Shown: piece by piece, positions 18,871 to 27,191 of the stretch | Layout of the letters: each line of letters opens with the position of its first letter | How positions within the stretch are numbered: position 1 is the first letter of the stretch | Assembly (NCBI GenBank): GCA_020438485.1 | Contig: JAGQUM010000023.1 | Location: 1-64,000 of the forward strand | Reading direction: 5' to 3' | Source of the DNA: Thermoleophilia bacterium | GTDB lineage: Bacteria > Actinomycetota > Thermoleophilia > Miltoncostaeales > Miltoncostaeaceae | DNA length: 64,000 nucleotides | Translations under genes and position numbers: made by a program | Notes under the pieces: generated by a model | Told to the model about the DNA's origin: nothing | The model's input: only the letters and a program-made list of their open reading frames with translations | The model's database searches: none

Positions 18871-20058
18871 CTAGCGCACGATCGCGGTCAGGATCCTCGC
18901 CTGCGCCCCCGCGGGCGACAGCCCGTAGTACCCGCCGGCGGGGCCCTCCGCCGTGGGCAGCACCAGCTGCGCCCAGGCGGCTCTGCGACTGACGAGCGTC
19001 GGCGGCCCCACGAACGCGCGCTGGCCCCGGCTGTCGTCGACCCGGGCCACCAGGCCGACCCTGCCGGTGCGCAGGTTGCGCACCAGCACCCGGTCCCGGT
19101 AGCCGCTGCGCACCCGCAGCCGCTCGCGCCAGATGAGGCGCGGACCCTCCAGGCGTCCGACCGGCACGGCCGGCGCGTAACCCGGCACGCGGGCGGGCAC
19201 GCGCAGGCGGCGCACCAGCCGGCGGCGGCCGGTGCGCCGGTCGAGCGTGTACATCCACACGCGGCCGCTCGCGGCGTGGAGGACCGTGTACGCCACGAAC
19301 CGGGCCGAGACGTCGGCCCCGGCGATGTCGAGCCCGTCGATCGTGCGGGCCACCGTGCGGGTGCGGCCGCCCGCCAGCACCTGGGTCAGCCGGTCCGCAC
19401 CCGTCCCGTACCCGTACATGGCGCCGCTGACCTGCTCGCGCACGACCACCGCCCCGCCGGGGGCGATCCACACGGCGCGCGGCTCGACCGCCCGCCAGCG
19501 CATCGACCGGGTGTAGACCACCCGGCGTGGAGCGCCCGCGTACGTGCCCACCGCGGGCGCGCGCAGGTCCCCGACCACGGTCTCGCTGACGCGCGCGTCG
19601 CCCGCGCCGATCTCGCGGATCCACACCACCCGCGGCCCGGCCGTGTCGGCGTCGACGATCCGGAACCCCGATGCGGGCTCGGTCTCGGCCTCCAGCAGAG
19701 CCCGCCGCCCCGTGCGGACGTTGACGGCGTCGAGGCGCTGCAGGCCGGATTTCCCCCGGATGAGCGTGACCACCTGGTTGCGGTACGCGCCGATGAGGCG
19801 CACCTGCTCGCATTGCCCCGCCGCGCGGATGCCCCTGACACGCACGGGGCGGCCCCCGGTGCGCCGGGCCGCCCACACCTCGGTGGGGCCCTTGGGTGAA
19901 AGGCACCGCGTCCACGCGACGTAGCGGTCGCCCTGCACCAGCTGGCGGACCGTGCCGACCTGCGTCGCAACGGTGCGCGTCCGCGGCGCCGCCGGGGCCG
20001 CGGACGCGACCGCCGCGAGCACGGCCAGGGATACGGCGAGGGCGGTGCGCGGATGCAT
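18871..20058 (-). CDS. secreted protein of unknown function, probable beta-propeller
   Basis: The 395-residue product starts with MHPRTALAVSLAVLAAV and an Ala-rich signal peptide with a likely cleavage after APAAP near residue 25. The mature part is a chain of short repeated strands (GDRYVAWTR, GPRVVWIRE, EPRAVWIAP, SARFVAYTV, GPRLIWRER, SRRAAWAQL), about 45-60 residues apart, each with a conserved aromatic-Trp pattern. This is the look of a six- or seven-bladed propeller such as TolB-like or WD-like secreted proteins. ATG at 20058 is chosen because TAGGGT ends seven bases upstream. No catalytic residues can be named. Confidence 0.65.
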   Translation of the reverse strand: MHPRTALAVSLAVLAAVASAAPAAPRTRTVATQVGTVRQLVQGDRYVAWTRCLSPKGPTEVWAARRTGGRPVRVRGIRAAGQCEQVRLIGAYRNQVVTLIRGKSGLQRLDAVNVRTGRRALLEAETEPASGFRIVDADTAGPRVVWIREIGAGDARVSETVVGDLRAPAVGTYAGAPRRVVYTRSMRWRAVEPRAVWIAPGGAVVVREQVSGAMYGYGTGADRLTQVLAGGRTRTVARTIDGLDIAGADVSARFVAYTVLHAASGRVWMYTLDRRTGRRRLVRRLRVPARVPGYAPAVPVGRLEGPRLIWRERLRVRSGYRDRVLVRNLRTGRVGLVARVDDSRGQRAFVGPPTLVSRRAAWAQLVLPTAEGPAGGYYGLSPAGAQARILTAIVR

Positions 20059-20065
20059 GCGCAGC

Positions 20066-20071
20066 ACCCTA
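20066..20071 (-). promoter_or_regulatory. -10 box for the propeller-like gene
   Basis: TAGGGT on the minus strand, seven bases before the ATG at 20058; leaderless arrangement. Confidence 0.5.
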
Positions 20072-20098
20072 GCGCCTGCCCCCGCGGTCGCCGACCAC

Positions 20099-20104
20099 TA
20101 GCAT
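20099..20104 (+). promoter_or_regulatory. -10 box for the acidic protein gene
   Basis: TAGCAT, followed about 23 bases later by GGAAGGA, a strong Shine-Dalgarno, six bases before ATG 20140. A normal leadered message, divergent from the previous promoter. Confidence 0.45.
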
Positions 20105-20139
20105 GCGGGCGCCCGCAGCCGTCCCCGGAAGGAACGTCC

Positions 20140-21084
20140 ATGAGTGAGCTCTCCCTCGCCGAGGTGGTGCTGTTCGGCCTCGAGGAGGACAGCGGGATCG
20201 TGCCCGACGGCGACCTCCTGGAGCGCATCGAGAAGGCGCCGCCGGCCGCCCGCCGCCGCCTGGGGCGCCTGGACGCCGCGGTGTTCGGCGTGTGCGCCAT
20301 CACCCCACTCGAGCTCGCGGGCGTGCTGACGGGCCTCGCGACCGACGCCGTGGGCGACGACGGCCGCATCGACACGGACAAGGCGTGGGAGGCCGTGGTG
20401 GTCGCTCGGGACGCGCCCGTCGACGCCGCACCGGACGCCACGGCCGACCGCCTTCTGGCCATCGCCCACGCCGCGCTCGGCCTCGGCGCGCCCTGTCAGG
20501 CATGTACCGACTGGCAGCCCGAGGACCACGACGACGCCGACGGTGTCACGGAGCCCGGGGACGACGAGGACGGCGAGGACGGCACCGACGGGCACGACCA
20601 GGCCCACGACGCCCCGGCGTCGTTGGTCGACAGGGTGTTCGACGTTCACGCCGACGCGCTCGACGCGTGGCCCGCGCAGGTGGCGCTGCGCATCGCCGCG
20701 AACGCCGGAGACAGCCTCACCGAGATCGCGGGCTTCGACGTCCTGCACGAGGTCGTGGGCCACCGGCGCGGCGTCGACGGGATCAGCGGCGAGCAGCGGG
20801 GCGAGCTGCACGTGGTCCAGCACGTCGGCATGAGTCTGTGCGTGGACGCGGCCCAGATGCACGGGCTCGCCGTGGCGTACCCCCGGCTGACGGGCGACGG
20901 CAGCGTGGCGGACGCGATGGACGAGGCTGAGGCCGTGGCGGCCGAGGAATCCGGGGTGATGGCGGCAGTGATCGCGTCGGTGATCGTGGACCGCCTGGCA
21001 CCCATGGTGGAGGAGTCGCTGGCGTCGGCGCCGCCCCAGGGTCCGCCGTCGAAGCGGCCGCGCAACCGCCGCCGCTCAAGGTAG
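20140..21084 (+). CDS. acidic soluble protein of unknown function
   Basis: A 314-residue soluble protein with no recognised domain. The N-terminal 115 residues are helical and Ala/Leu-rich with a Cys pair (QACTD near 123-127). Residues about 130-165 are an Asp/Glu/Gly run, and the C-terminal 140 residues form another helical domain (FDVLHEVVGHRRGVDGIS near 205-222) ending in a very basic tail (KRPRNRRRSR). The mix of an acidic linker and basic tail could suit a nucleic-acid-associated protein but that is speculation. The start is fixed by a strong GGAAGGA Shine-Dalgarno. Confidence 0.65.
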   Translation: MSELSLAEVVLFGLEEDSGIVPDGDLLERIEKAPPAARRRLGRLDAAVFGVCAITPLELAGVLTGLATDAVGDDGRIDTDKAWEAVVVARDAPVDAAPDATADRLLAIAHAALGLGAPCQACTDWQPEDHDDADGVTEPGDDEDGEDGTDGHDQAHDAPASLVDRVFDVHADALDAWPAQVALRIAANAGDSLTEIAGFDVLHEVVGHRRGVDGISGEQRGELHVVQHVGMSLCVDAAQMHGLAVAYPRLTGDGSVADAMDEAEAVAAEESGVMAAVIASVIVDRLAPMVEESLASAPPQGPPSKRPRNRRRSR

Positions 21085-21133
21085 GCCGGGACGCGGCAAC
21101 CGGGGCGGCGCGTGACGCGCCGCCCCGCGGCGA

Positions 21134-21940
21134 TCACCGGCCCGCGCTCTGCATCGAGCGCAGGCCCACGGCCAGGCCGGCCACCAGTACCCCGGCGGCC
21201 GCGGCCACGGCCCACGCCACCGTGACGGCCGGGAACCGCCCGTCGAACAGCGCCCGCTCGGCCCGCACGATGTGGGTCAGGGGGTTCGCCTCCGACATCC
21301 ATCGCAGCCAGCGCGGCGCGCCGTCGAGCGGAAGCAGCACGCCCGCCAGCAGCAGGACGGGAAACAGAAGGGTCTGCTGCACAGTCCAGAACAGCCACTC
21401 CTGTCCCTCGGCCGCCAACGCCAGCGCGTACGAGAGCGAGCCGACGCCCACGGCGAACAGCGCCAGGACGACGACGCCCGCCACGATGCCCAGCGGGTGC
21501 ACCGCGAAGCCGAACGGCGCGCAGAGCGCCACGATGATCAGCGTCTGCACCAGCATCGGGACGATCTCCTTCAGCGCGCGGCCGATCAGCAGCGCACTGC
21601 GGCTGATGGGCGACACCAGCAGGCGTTCGTGCGAGCCGGACGTGATCTCCTCCGTCAGGTTCGACCCGGTGATCGTGGCGCCCACCAGGGCGGTCATCGC
21701 CACCATCCCGGGCACGAACCACTGCAGCGACGACATGCCGCCGCCGGAGTCGGGCAGGAGGGGCGCGAACAGCGCCAGGAACACCAGCGGCTGCACCATG
21801 GCCATGAACACGCTGACCGGCTCACGCAGGACGGGTTTCAGCTCGCGCACCATCACGCGTGTGATGTCGGCGGGCAGGCGGCCGCCGGCGCGCCCGTGGC
21901 GGGTCGACCGAGCCGTGACGCGAATGGTGGGCGTGGTCAT
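21134..21940 (-). CDS. ABC-2 type export permease (DrrB family)
   Basis: The 268-residue membrane protein has six hydrophobic segments and the ABC-2 signature region NLTEEITSGSHERLLVSPIS near residues 94-113 (the family's E-R-GT-E-x-L-x-x-x-P-like loop). It would form the transmembrane channel with the ATPase encoded immediately upstream, whose stop it overlaps (ATGA). DrrAB-type systems export hydrophobic drugs or lipids. A 49-base gap separates its stop from the convergent acidic-protein gene. Confidence 0.88.
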   Translation of the reverse strand: MTTPTIRVTARSTRHGRAGGRLPADITRVMVRELKPVLREPVSVFMAMVQPLVFLALFAPLLPDSGGGMSSLQWFVPGMVAMTALVGATITGSNLTEEITSGSHERLLVSPISRSALLIGRALKEIVPMLVQTLIIVALCAPFGFAVHPLGIVAGVVVLALFAVGVGSLSYALALAAEGQEWLFWTVQQTLLFPVLLLAGVLLPLDGAPRWLRWMSEANPLTHIVRAERALFDGRFPAVTVAWAVAAAAGVLVAGLAVGLRSMQSAGR

Positions 21941-22965
21941 GCCGCGACCTCCTCGAGGCGGGGTGACGAGCCGGACGCCGCCCGCGCGCCGTCGCGCAGG
22001 CTCCGCCCGGTGAGGGACAGGAACACATCGTCGAGCGTGGGGGCGACGACCGTGACGCCGTCGGCCACGATGCCGTCGGCGGCCAGGTCGGCCAGCAGGC
22101 GCGCCACGTGGGCCCGGCCGTCGGGAACGCGCGCGTGCAGCGTGCGACCGTCGCGGGAACGCTCGGGGGCGTGGCCGGCCAGCGCGGCCAGGCGTGCGGC
22201 CACGGCCGGTGCATCGCCCGACGCGACGTCCAGCGTCACGCGGTCCCCCAGGCCGGACTTCAGGGCGCGCGCCGAGTCGTCGGCGATCACGCGGCCGTGG
22301 TCGATGACCACCACGCGCTCGGCCAGCGCGTCGGCCTCCTCCAGGTAGTGCGTGGTGAGCACCACGGTGGCGCCGGAGTCGCGGTGCATGCGGCGGATCT
22401 GTTCCTGCATGTTGGCGCGGTTCTGGGGATCCAGTCCCGTCGACGGCTCGTCCAGGAACAGCACGTCCGGCGCGTGCATCAGGCCCAGCGCCACGTCGAG
22501 GCGGCGCCGCTGCCCGCCGGACAACGTGGCGACCTTGCGATCGAGCACTCCGTCCAGCTCCAGCGCGTCGGTCAGTTCGTCCACGCGGGCCCGGGCCTGG
22601 GCCGTGGTCATGCCGTGCGCGCGGGCCTGCCCGACGAGCTCGTCGCGGCCGTGGTGCCAGTGGCCGGCGCCGTTACCCTGCCCCACGTAGCCGATGACGC
22701 CGCGCACCCTGCGGCCCTCGCGGGCGACGTCGAAGCCCCCGATCCGGGCGGCGCCCGACGTGGGGGGCAGCAGCGTGGTCAGCATGCGCAGGGTGGTGGA
22801 CTTGCCGGCTCCGTTGGGACCGAGGAACGCCACCATCTCACCCGTCCTCACGGTGAGATCGAGGCCGTCGACGGCGGTCACGGTGGCGTTCTTCGCCCGG
22901 AACGTGCGGGTGAGGCCCGTCGCTTCGATGGCGGGGGCGTCGTGGGGTGTGCGGTGAGTGGTCAT
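21937..22965 (-). CDS. ABC exporter ATP-binding protein (DrrA family)
   Basis: The 342-residue ATPase has Walker A GPNGAGKST near 49-57, signature LSGGQRRRLDVAL near 148-160, Walker B DVLFLDEPSTGLDP near 166-179 and the H-loop in TTHYLEEAD near 203-211. The Q-loop is GYVGQGNGAGHWHHGRDEL, with an inserted His-rich stretch. The C-terminal extension of about 110 residues is typical of DrrA-type subunits. It forms an exporter with the overlapping permease. It is divergent from a WYL regulator, with a likely operator between them. Confidence 0.92.
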   Translation of the reverse strand: MTTHRTPHDAPAIEATGLTRTFRAKNATVTAVDGLDLTVRTGEMVAFLGPNGAGKSTTLRMLTTLLPPTSGAARIGGFDVAREGRRVRGVIGYVGQGNGAGHWHHGRDELVGQARAHGMTTAQARARVDELTDALELDGVLDRKVATLSGGQRRRLDVALGLMHAPDVLFLDEPSTGLDPQNRANMQEQIRRMHRDSGATVVLTTHYLEEADALAERVVVIDHGRVIADDSARALKSGLGDRVTLDVASGDAPAVAARLAALAGHAPERSRDGRTLHARVPDGRAHVARLLADLAADGIVADGVTVVAPTLDDVFLSLTGRSLRDGARAASGSSPRLEEVAA

Positions 22966-22971
22966 GCCTTC

Positions 22972-22977
22972 ACGCTA
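22972..22977 (-). promoter_or_regulatory. -10 box for the ABC exporter
   Basis: TAGCGT, six bases before the ATG at 22965; leaderless arrangement. Confidence 0.5.
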
Positions 22978-22988
22978 CGGCCAATAAA

Positions 22989-23003
22989 GGTCACTTTTTG
23001 TCC
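22989..23003. promoter_or_regulatory. candidate operator between ABC exporter and WYL regulator
   Basis: GGTCA-CTTTT-TGTCC, an inverted repeat (GGWCA-N5-TGWCC) inside an unusually AT-rich patch (about 22981-23020) for this genome. It overlaps the expected -35 region of the exporter promoter. Confidence 0.45.
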
Positions 23004-23043
23004 GTTATTTCCATTTAGGACTCTTCGCGGCCGGAATGGCCGC

Positions 23044-23049
23044 TACGGT
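23044..23049 (+). promoter_or_regulatory. -10 box for the WYL regulator
   Basis: TACGGT, six bases before ATG 23056; leaderless arrangement. Confidence 0.5.
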
Positions 23050-23055
23050 GCAGGC

Positions 23056-24006
23056 ATGGACACGAGCGAACGCACACTGCGGCTGCTTGGGCTGCTGCAG
23101 ACGCACCGGCTGTGGTCTGGCACGGAGCTGGCCGCCCGCCTCGACGTGAGCGGGCGCACGCTGCGTCGCGATGTCGAGCGGCTCCGGGGACTGGGGTACG
23201 CCATCGAGGCCGCGCGCGGCGTGGCAGGCGGCTACCAGCTGCGGGGGTCGGCCTCGATGCCCCCACTGCTGCTGGACGACCAGGAGGCCCTTGCGATCGC
23301 GCTCGGCCTGCGGGCCGGTGCGGCCGGGGCGGTCGCGGGCCACGAGGAGGCGGCCGTCAACGCGCTGGCCAAGCTGACCACGCTGATGCCGGCCCGGCTG
23401 CGGGAGCAGGTGGAGACGCTGACGGGCCACACGGAGCTGGGACCCACATGGAGCCCGGTCGACGCCGAGACGCTCACGACGGTGGCCCGGGCGTGCCGCG
23501 ACTCCGAGCTGCTGGGCTTCGCGTACACCGCCCGCGACGGCGAGGCCACGACGCGGCGGGTTGAGCCCCACCGCCTGGTGAACCTCGGCCGCCGCTGGTA
23601 CGTGGTGGCGTTCGACCGCGGCCGCGACGACTGGCGCTCGTTCCGGCTGGACCGCATGGAGGAGGCCACACCCCTGCGCGAACGGTTCGCGCCGAGGCGC
23701 ATTCCGGGCGGCGACGCCGTGGCGTTCGTGGAGGGCGGCACCCGCGGGGCGGGGTCCGACGCCCGGGTGCGCGTGCGGTTCGCCGCGCCGGCGGCCTCCG
23801 TGGCCGAGTTCGTGGGGCGGTGGGCAGACGTGGAGGCCGCCCCGGACGACCCGGGCGCGTGCGTGATGACGATGCTGACCGCCGACCTCCACTGGCCGCT
23901 GATGGTGATGTGCGCGGTCGACGCGCCCGCGCGGGTGCTGGAGCCAGAGGAGCTCGTCGGACGCGCCCGGCGGGCCGGTGAGCGCCTGCGCGCCGTGGCC
24001 GGCTGA
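23056..24006 (+). CDS. HTH-WYL transcriptional regulator (YafY type)
   Basis: The 316-residue protein has an N-terminal winged HTH of the DeoR/HTH_11 type (LLGLLQTHRLWSGTELAARL then VSGRTLRRDVERLRGLGY, about residues 10-48) and a WYL domain at about 140-205 (VEPHRLVNLGRRWYVVAFD contains the R-WYVVAFD core), plus a C-terminal WCX-type segment near 225-310. WYL proteins sense small molecules or nucleic acids; here the target is probably the divergent ABC exporter and its own gene. The ATG at 23056 directly follows a TACGGT box. Confidence 0.88.
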   Translation: MDTSERTLRLLGLLQTHRLWSGTELAARLDVSGRTLRRDVERLRGLGYAIEAARGVAGGYQLRGSASMPPLLLDDQEALAIALGLRAGAAGAVAGHEEAAVNALAKLTTLMPARLREQVETLTGHTELGPTWSPVDAETLTTVARACRDSELLGFAYTARDGEATTRRVEPHRLVNLGRRWYVVAFDRGRDDWRSFRLDRMEEATPLRERFAPRRIPGGDAVAFVEGGTRGAGSDARVRVRFAAPAASVAEFVGRWADVEAAPDDPGACVMTMLTADLHWPLMVMCAVDAPARVLEPEELVGRARRAGERLRAVAG

Positions 24007-24090
24007 CGCCCCAACCCGCAAGAACGTGGTCGGCGGGACCGATGAACGGCGTGACCGCCCGGACCCCGCGGGCCCCCGACCCGGACAGGC

Positions 24091-26033
24091 ATGGACGCCC
24101 CTACGAACCCCCTCGGCCCCGCCGCTGCGGCGGTGGAGACCGCCGCGACGCTCGCCCCCCTCCCCGCGACGACCGCGACGCCCCGGCTGGGCGACGCGCT
24201 GGTGGCCCGCGGGCTGCTCACCGAGGAGCAGCTCGCGCACGCGCTCGACCTCCACCGCCGCAGCGGGCAGCGCCTGGGGCGCGTGCTGCTGTCGCTGGGG
24301 TACGTACAGCGCCTGGACATCTTCCGCGTGCTGGGCGAGGCCTGGGACCTGCCGTTCGTCGACCTCACGGCCACGCCCGTCGACGCCGTCCTGTGTCGCC
24401 ACTTCGACCCCGCCGTGCTGGCACAGGAGGGCTGGATCCCCGTGAGGCGCCTGGACAACGTGGTGGTCGTCGCCACCAGCGAGCCCGTGCGGCCCCACAT
24501 CTCGGCGTCCGTGCGCGACGCGCTCGGCGACGACGTGAGGGTGCGGTTCGAGGCGACGACCGACTGGGACGTCGACGCCGCGCTGAGGAGTGCGTTCCGC
24601 GAGCGGCTGACGGACCACGCGGCCAACCTCCTGTACGACCAGGACCCCATGCTGTCGGCCCGGCACGGGGTGACGCGCGGGCAGAAGGCGCTGATCGCGC
24701 TCGGCGGCCTCATCGGGGGGGCGGCGCTCGGCCTGCAGCCGATGCTGCTGCTGGTGGCGGTGCTCGTGGCGGCCAACCTCGCGTTCGGCGCCTCGATCCT
24801 GTTCAAGGTCGTGACGGCGATGGCCGGCTGGCACACGATCCGGCGCGCACACACGCGAGAGGAGGACCGCATCCCCGACGACGAGCTGCCCATGTACACG
24901 GTGCTGGTGCCCGTGTACAAGGAGGCCAACGTGGTCGGGAACCTGGTGAGCCACCTGCGCACGCTCGACTACCCCCAGGAGTCGCTCGAGATCCTGCTGC
25001 TCATGGAGGAGGACGACCACGAGACCATCGAGGCGGCGCGCGCGGCGCACCCACCGGCGACAGTGCGGTTCGTGATCGTCCCGAAGGGCGACCCCCAGAC
25101 CAAGCCCCGCGCGTGCAACCTCGGCCTGGTGTTCGCCCGCGGGGAGTTCCTCGTGATCTACGACGCCGAGGACCTGCCCGAGCCCGGGCAGCTTCGCGAG
25201 GCCGTGTCGGCCTTCCGCAACAGCGACGAGGACCTGGTGTGCGTACAGGCCCGCCTGAACTACTACAACGCGGGCGAGAACCTGCTCACGCGCATGTTCA
25301 CCCTCGAGTACTCGTGGTGGTTCGACTACATGCTGCCGGGCCTCGATCGTCTCGGGCTGCCGATCCCGCTGGGCGGCACGTCCAACCACTTCCGCACCGA
25401 CGTGCTGCGCGAGCTGGGCGGCTGGGACGCCTGGAACGTCACCGAGGACGCAGACCTGGGCCTGCGCGCGTCGGCGAAGGGCTACACCGTGGGCGTGATC
25501 CCGTCCACCACTTACGAGGAGGCCTGCGGCCGTTACCGGCCGTGGATCCGCCAGCGCACGCGCTGGATCAAGGGTTACATGCAGACGGCCCTGGTGCACA
25601 GCCGCCGCCCGGTGTCGACCGTCGCCGCGGCGGGATGGCGCGGGGGGATCGGACTGGCGCTATTGATCGCGGGCACGCCGCTGACGTTCCTTGCGGCGCC
25701 CGTCATGTCACGGCGCTCACATTCGCACCGTGGTTGTGGGAGTCCGGGCCGCGCGACCTGCTGCCGGGCGACCTCGAGCTGCTGGCACTCGCCAACCTGG
25801 TGCTCGGCAACCTGTTCATGATCGGCATCAACGCCATGGCGGTGGGCCGGCGGCGCATCATGTCCCTGCTGCCGTTCGCGCTGCTGAACCCCCTGTACTG
25901 GTGCCTGCACTCGTTCGCCGCGTGGCGCGCGTTGGTGCAGCTCATCCGTAACCCCTTTGTGTGGGAGAAGACCCCCCACGGCCTCACGTCGCACACCGCC
26001 CAGCTGGGGGTGGCGCAGGAGCCGGCGACCTAG
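24091..26033 (+). pseudogene. membrane glycosyltransferase (MshEN domain + GT2), broken by a one-base frameshift
   Basis: Reads as one protein of about 647 residues once a single missing base is restored near 25705-25710. Order: disordered Pro/Ala head, GspE/MshEN-type domain (about 30-150), two transmembrane helices near 190-235, GT2 catalytic domain with YDAEDLPEP, EDADLG and QRTRWIKG (about 265-510), then, in the next frame, C-terminal membrane helices (PWLWESGP to NPLYWCLHSFAAWR). The intact downstream frame and exact 3n fit after one base suggest a recent mutation or sequencing error. An MshEN domain can bind c-di-GMP in related proteins, suggesting c-di-GMP-controlled polysaccharide synthesis. 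Its TAG overlaps the convergent antiporter stop (CTAG). Confidence 0.75.
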
Positions 26034-27181
26034 CGACGGGCGGGCCCGGCGACGTCCCCCGCGGGCGGCGACGCCCGGCGGGAGGCCACCGCGACGGCGG
26101 CCACCGTGACCAGCGCACCCACCAGCAGCGCGGTCTCCTCCCCGGGCTCCAGCACCCCCAGGCGTGTGCCGATGGTGGCCGCGGCGATGGGCACCCCCAG
26201 TTGCGCGGCCGTCATCACCGCCCTGGGTGCGGGCTGGCGCGTGAGCGCGCCCAGCGCGTGAACGGCCACGGCCGCGGCCCCCAGCGCCAGGCCGAGGCCC
26301 AGCATGTCCGGCGAGCCGGCGAGCGCGCGCAGGTCAAGGGACGTGCCCAGCCACACGAAGAACAGGGGGGCGAACATCCCCTCGGTGAGCGCGAAGAGCT
26401 GCTTGGCCAGCCGCCGGGGCTCTCCGACGGCCGCCACCGCCAAGCCCAGTCCGAACCCGGCCAGCATCACGGACACGTGGGTCCGGACCGCGAGGGCGGC
26501 GAGGGCGAACAGGCACACGAGCGACACGCGCAGCTCCAGCGCCAGCAGGCGGTCCTCCGACACGTTGTGCGCGGCGCGGCGCCAGCCGCGTGCCTCGAGC
26601 GTCGCGAACACGGCCCACGCGGCGAGACACGCGACGGCCATGACCCCCACCCCGGCGGCGGCGCGTGCGGCGTGCGGCGGTTCGAGCACCAAGGGCAGCG
26701 CGACGATGCAGGCCGTGTCGGCCACGGCGATCTGCGCCACCATGGAGGCGCCCGGCGCCGTCACGGATGCGTCCTCGCCGAGGGCGGGCAGCGCGAGGGC
26801 CGCGGACGACGACGCGATGAGCACGGCGTAGAGCGCGGCGTGGCCGGTGCCGAACAGCCGGGCCACGGCGTACCCGGCCGGTACCGCCGCGAGTCCCACG
26901 ATCGCGGCCCGCGCCACGCCGACCGCGAGGCCCCGCCGCACCACGGGCGAGCGCAGCGGCACATGGGTGCCCGCCACGAACATCACCAGCGCGAAGCCGA
27001 CCTCGGCCAGGAACGCGAACGTCGGTTCGGCGGGCGACAGCCATCCGGCGCCGGTGCGCCCGATCGCCACGCCGACGGCCAGCTCGCCCACCACCACCGG
27101 CAGGCGCAGGGGCCGCACCAGGCTGAGCGCCGGGCCGAGCAGCGCGGCAAGGCCGACGAGCGCGAGATCGCCGAACGTCAC
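26030..27181 (-). CDS. CPA2-family cation/proton antiporter
   Basis: The 383-residue membrane protein has 11-12 hydrophobic segments and the look of the Na+/H+ exchanger (KefB/GerN) family: VVVGELAVGVAIGRTG near residues 29-44, an Asp in VADTACIVAL near 152-161 and FFVWLGTSLDL near 268-278. The C-terminal RCK/TrkA-N domain of KefB is absent, as in shorter GerN-like members. It would exchange Na+ or K+ for protons at the inner membrane. It is convergent with the glycosyltransferase, sharing the CTAG at 26030-26033, and lies 10 bases downstream of proS, so it may be co-transcribed with it. Confidence 0.82.
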   Translation of the reverse strand: MTFGDLALVGLAALLGPALSLVRPLRLPVVVGELAVGVAIGRTGAGWLSPAEPTFAFLAEVGFALVMFVAGTHVPLRSPVVRRGLAVGVARAAIVGLAAVPAGYAVARLFGTGHAALYAVLIASSSAALALPALGEDASVTAPGASMVAQIAVADTACIVALPLVLEPPHAARAAAGVGVMAVACLAAWAVFATLEARGWRRAAHNVSEDRLLALELRVSLVCLFALAALAVRTHVSVMLAGFGLGLAVAAVGEPRRLAKQLFALTEGMFAPLFFVWLGTSLDLRALAGSPDMLGLGLALGAAAVAVHALGALTRQPAPRAVMTAAQLGVPIAAATIGTRLGVLEPGEETALLVGALVTVAAVAVASRRASPPAGDVAGPARR

Positions 27182-27191
27182 GACGCCGGGC

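Noticed and set aside
23005-25599. 864-residue minus-strand open frame
   Set aside because: Shadow of the WYL and glycosyltransferase genes; no recognisable motif.
25695-25715. programmed -1 frameshift in the glycosyltransferase
   Set aside because: No slippery heptamer or downstream pseudoknot visible; a single-base deletion or read error is simpler.
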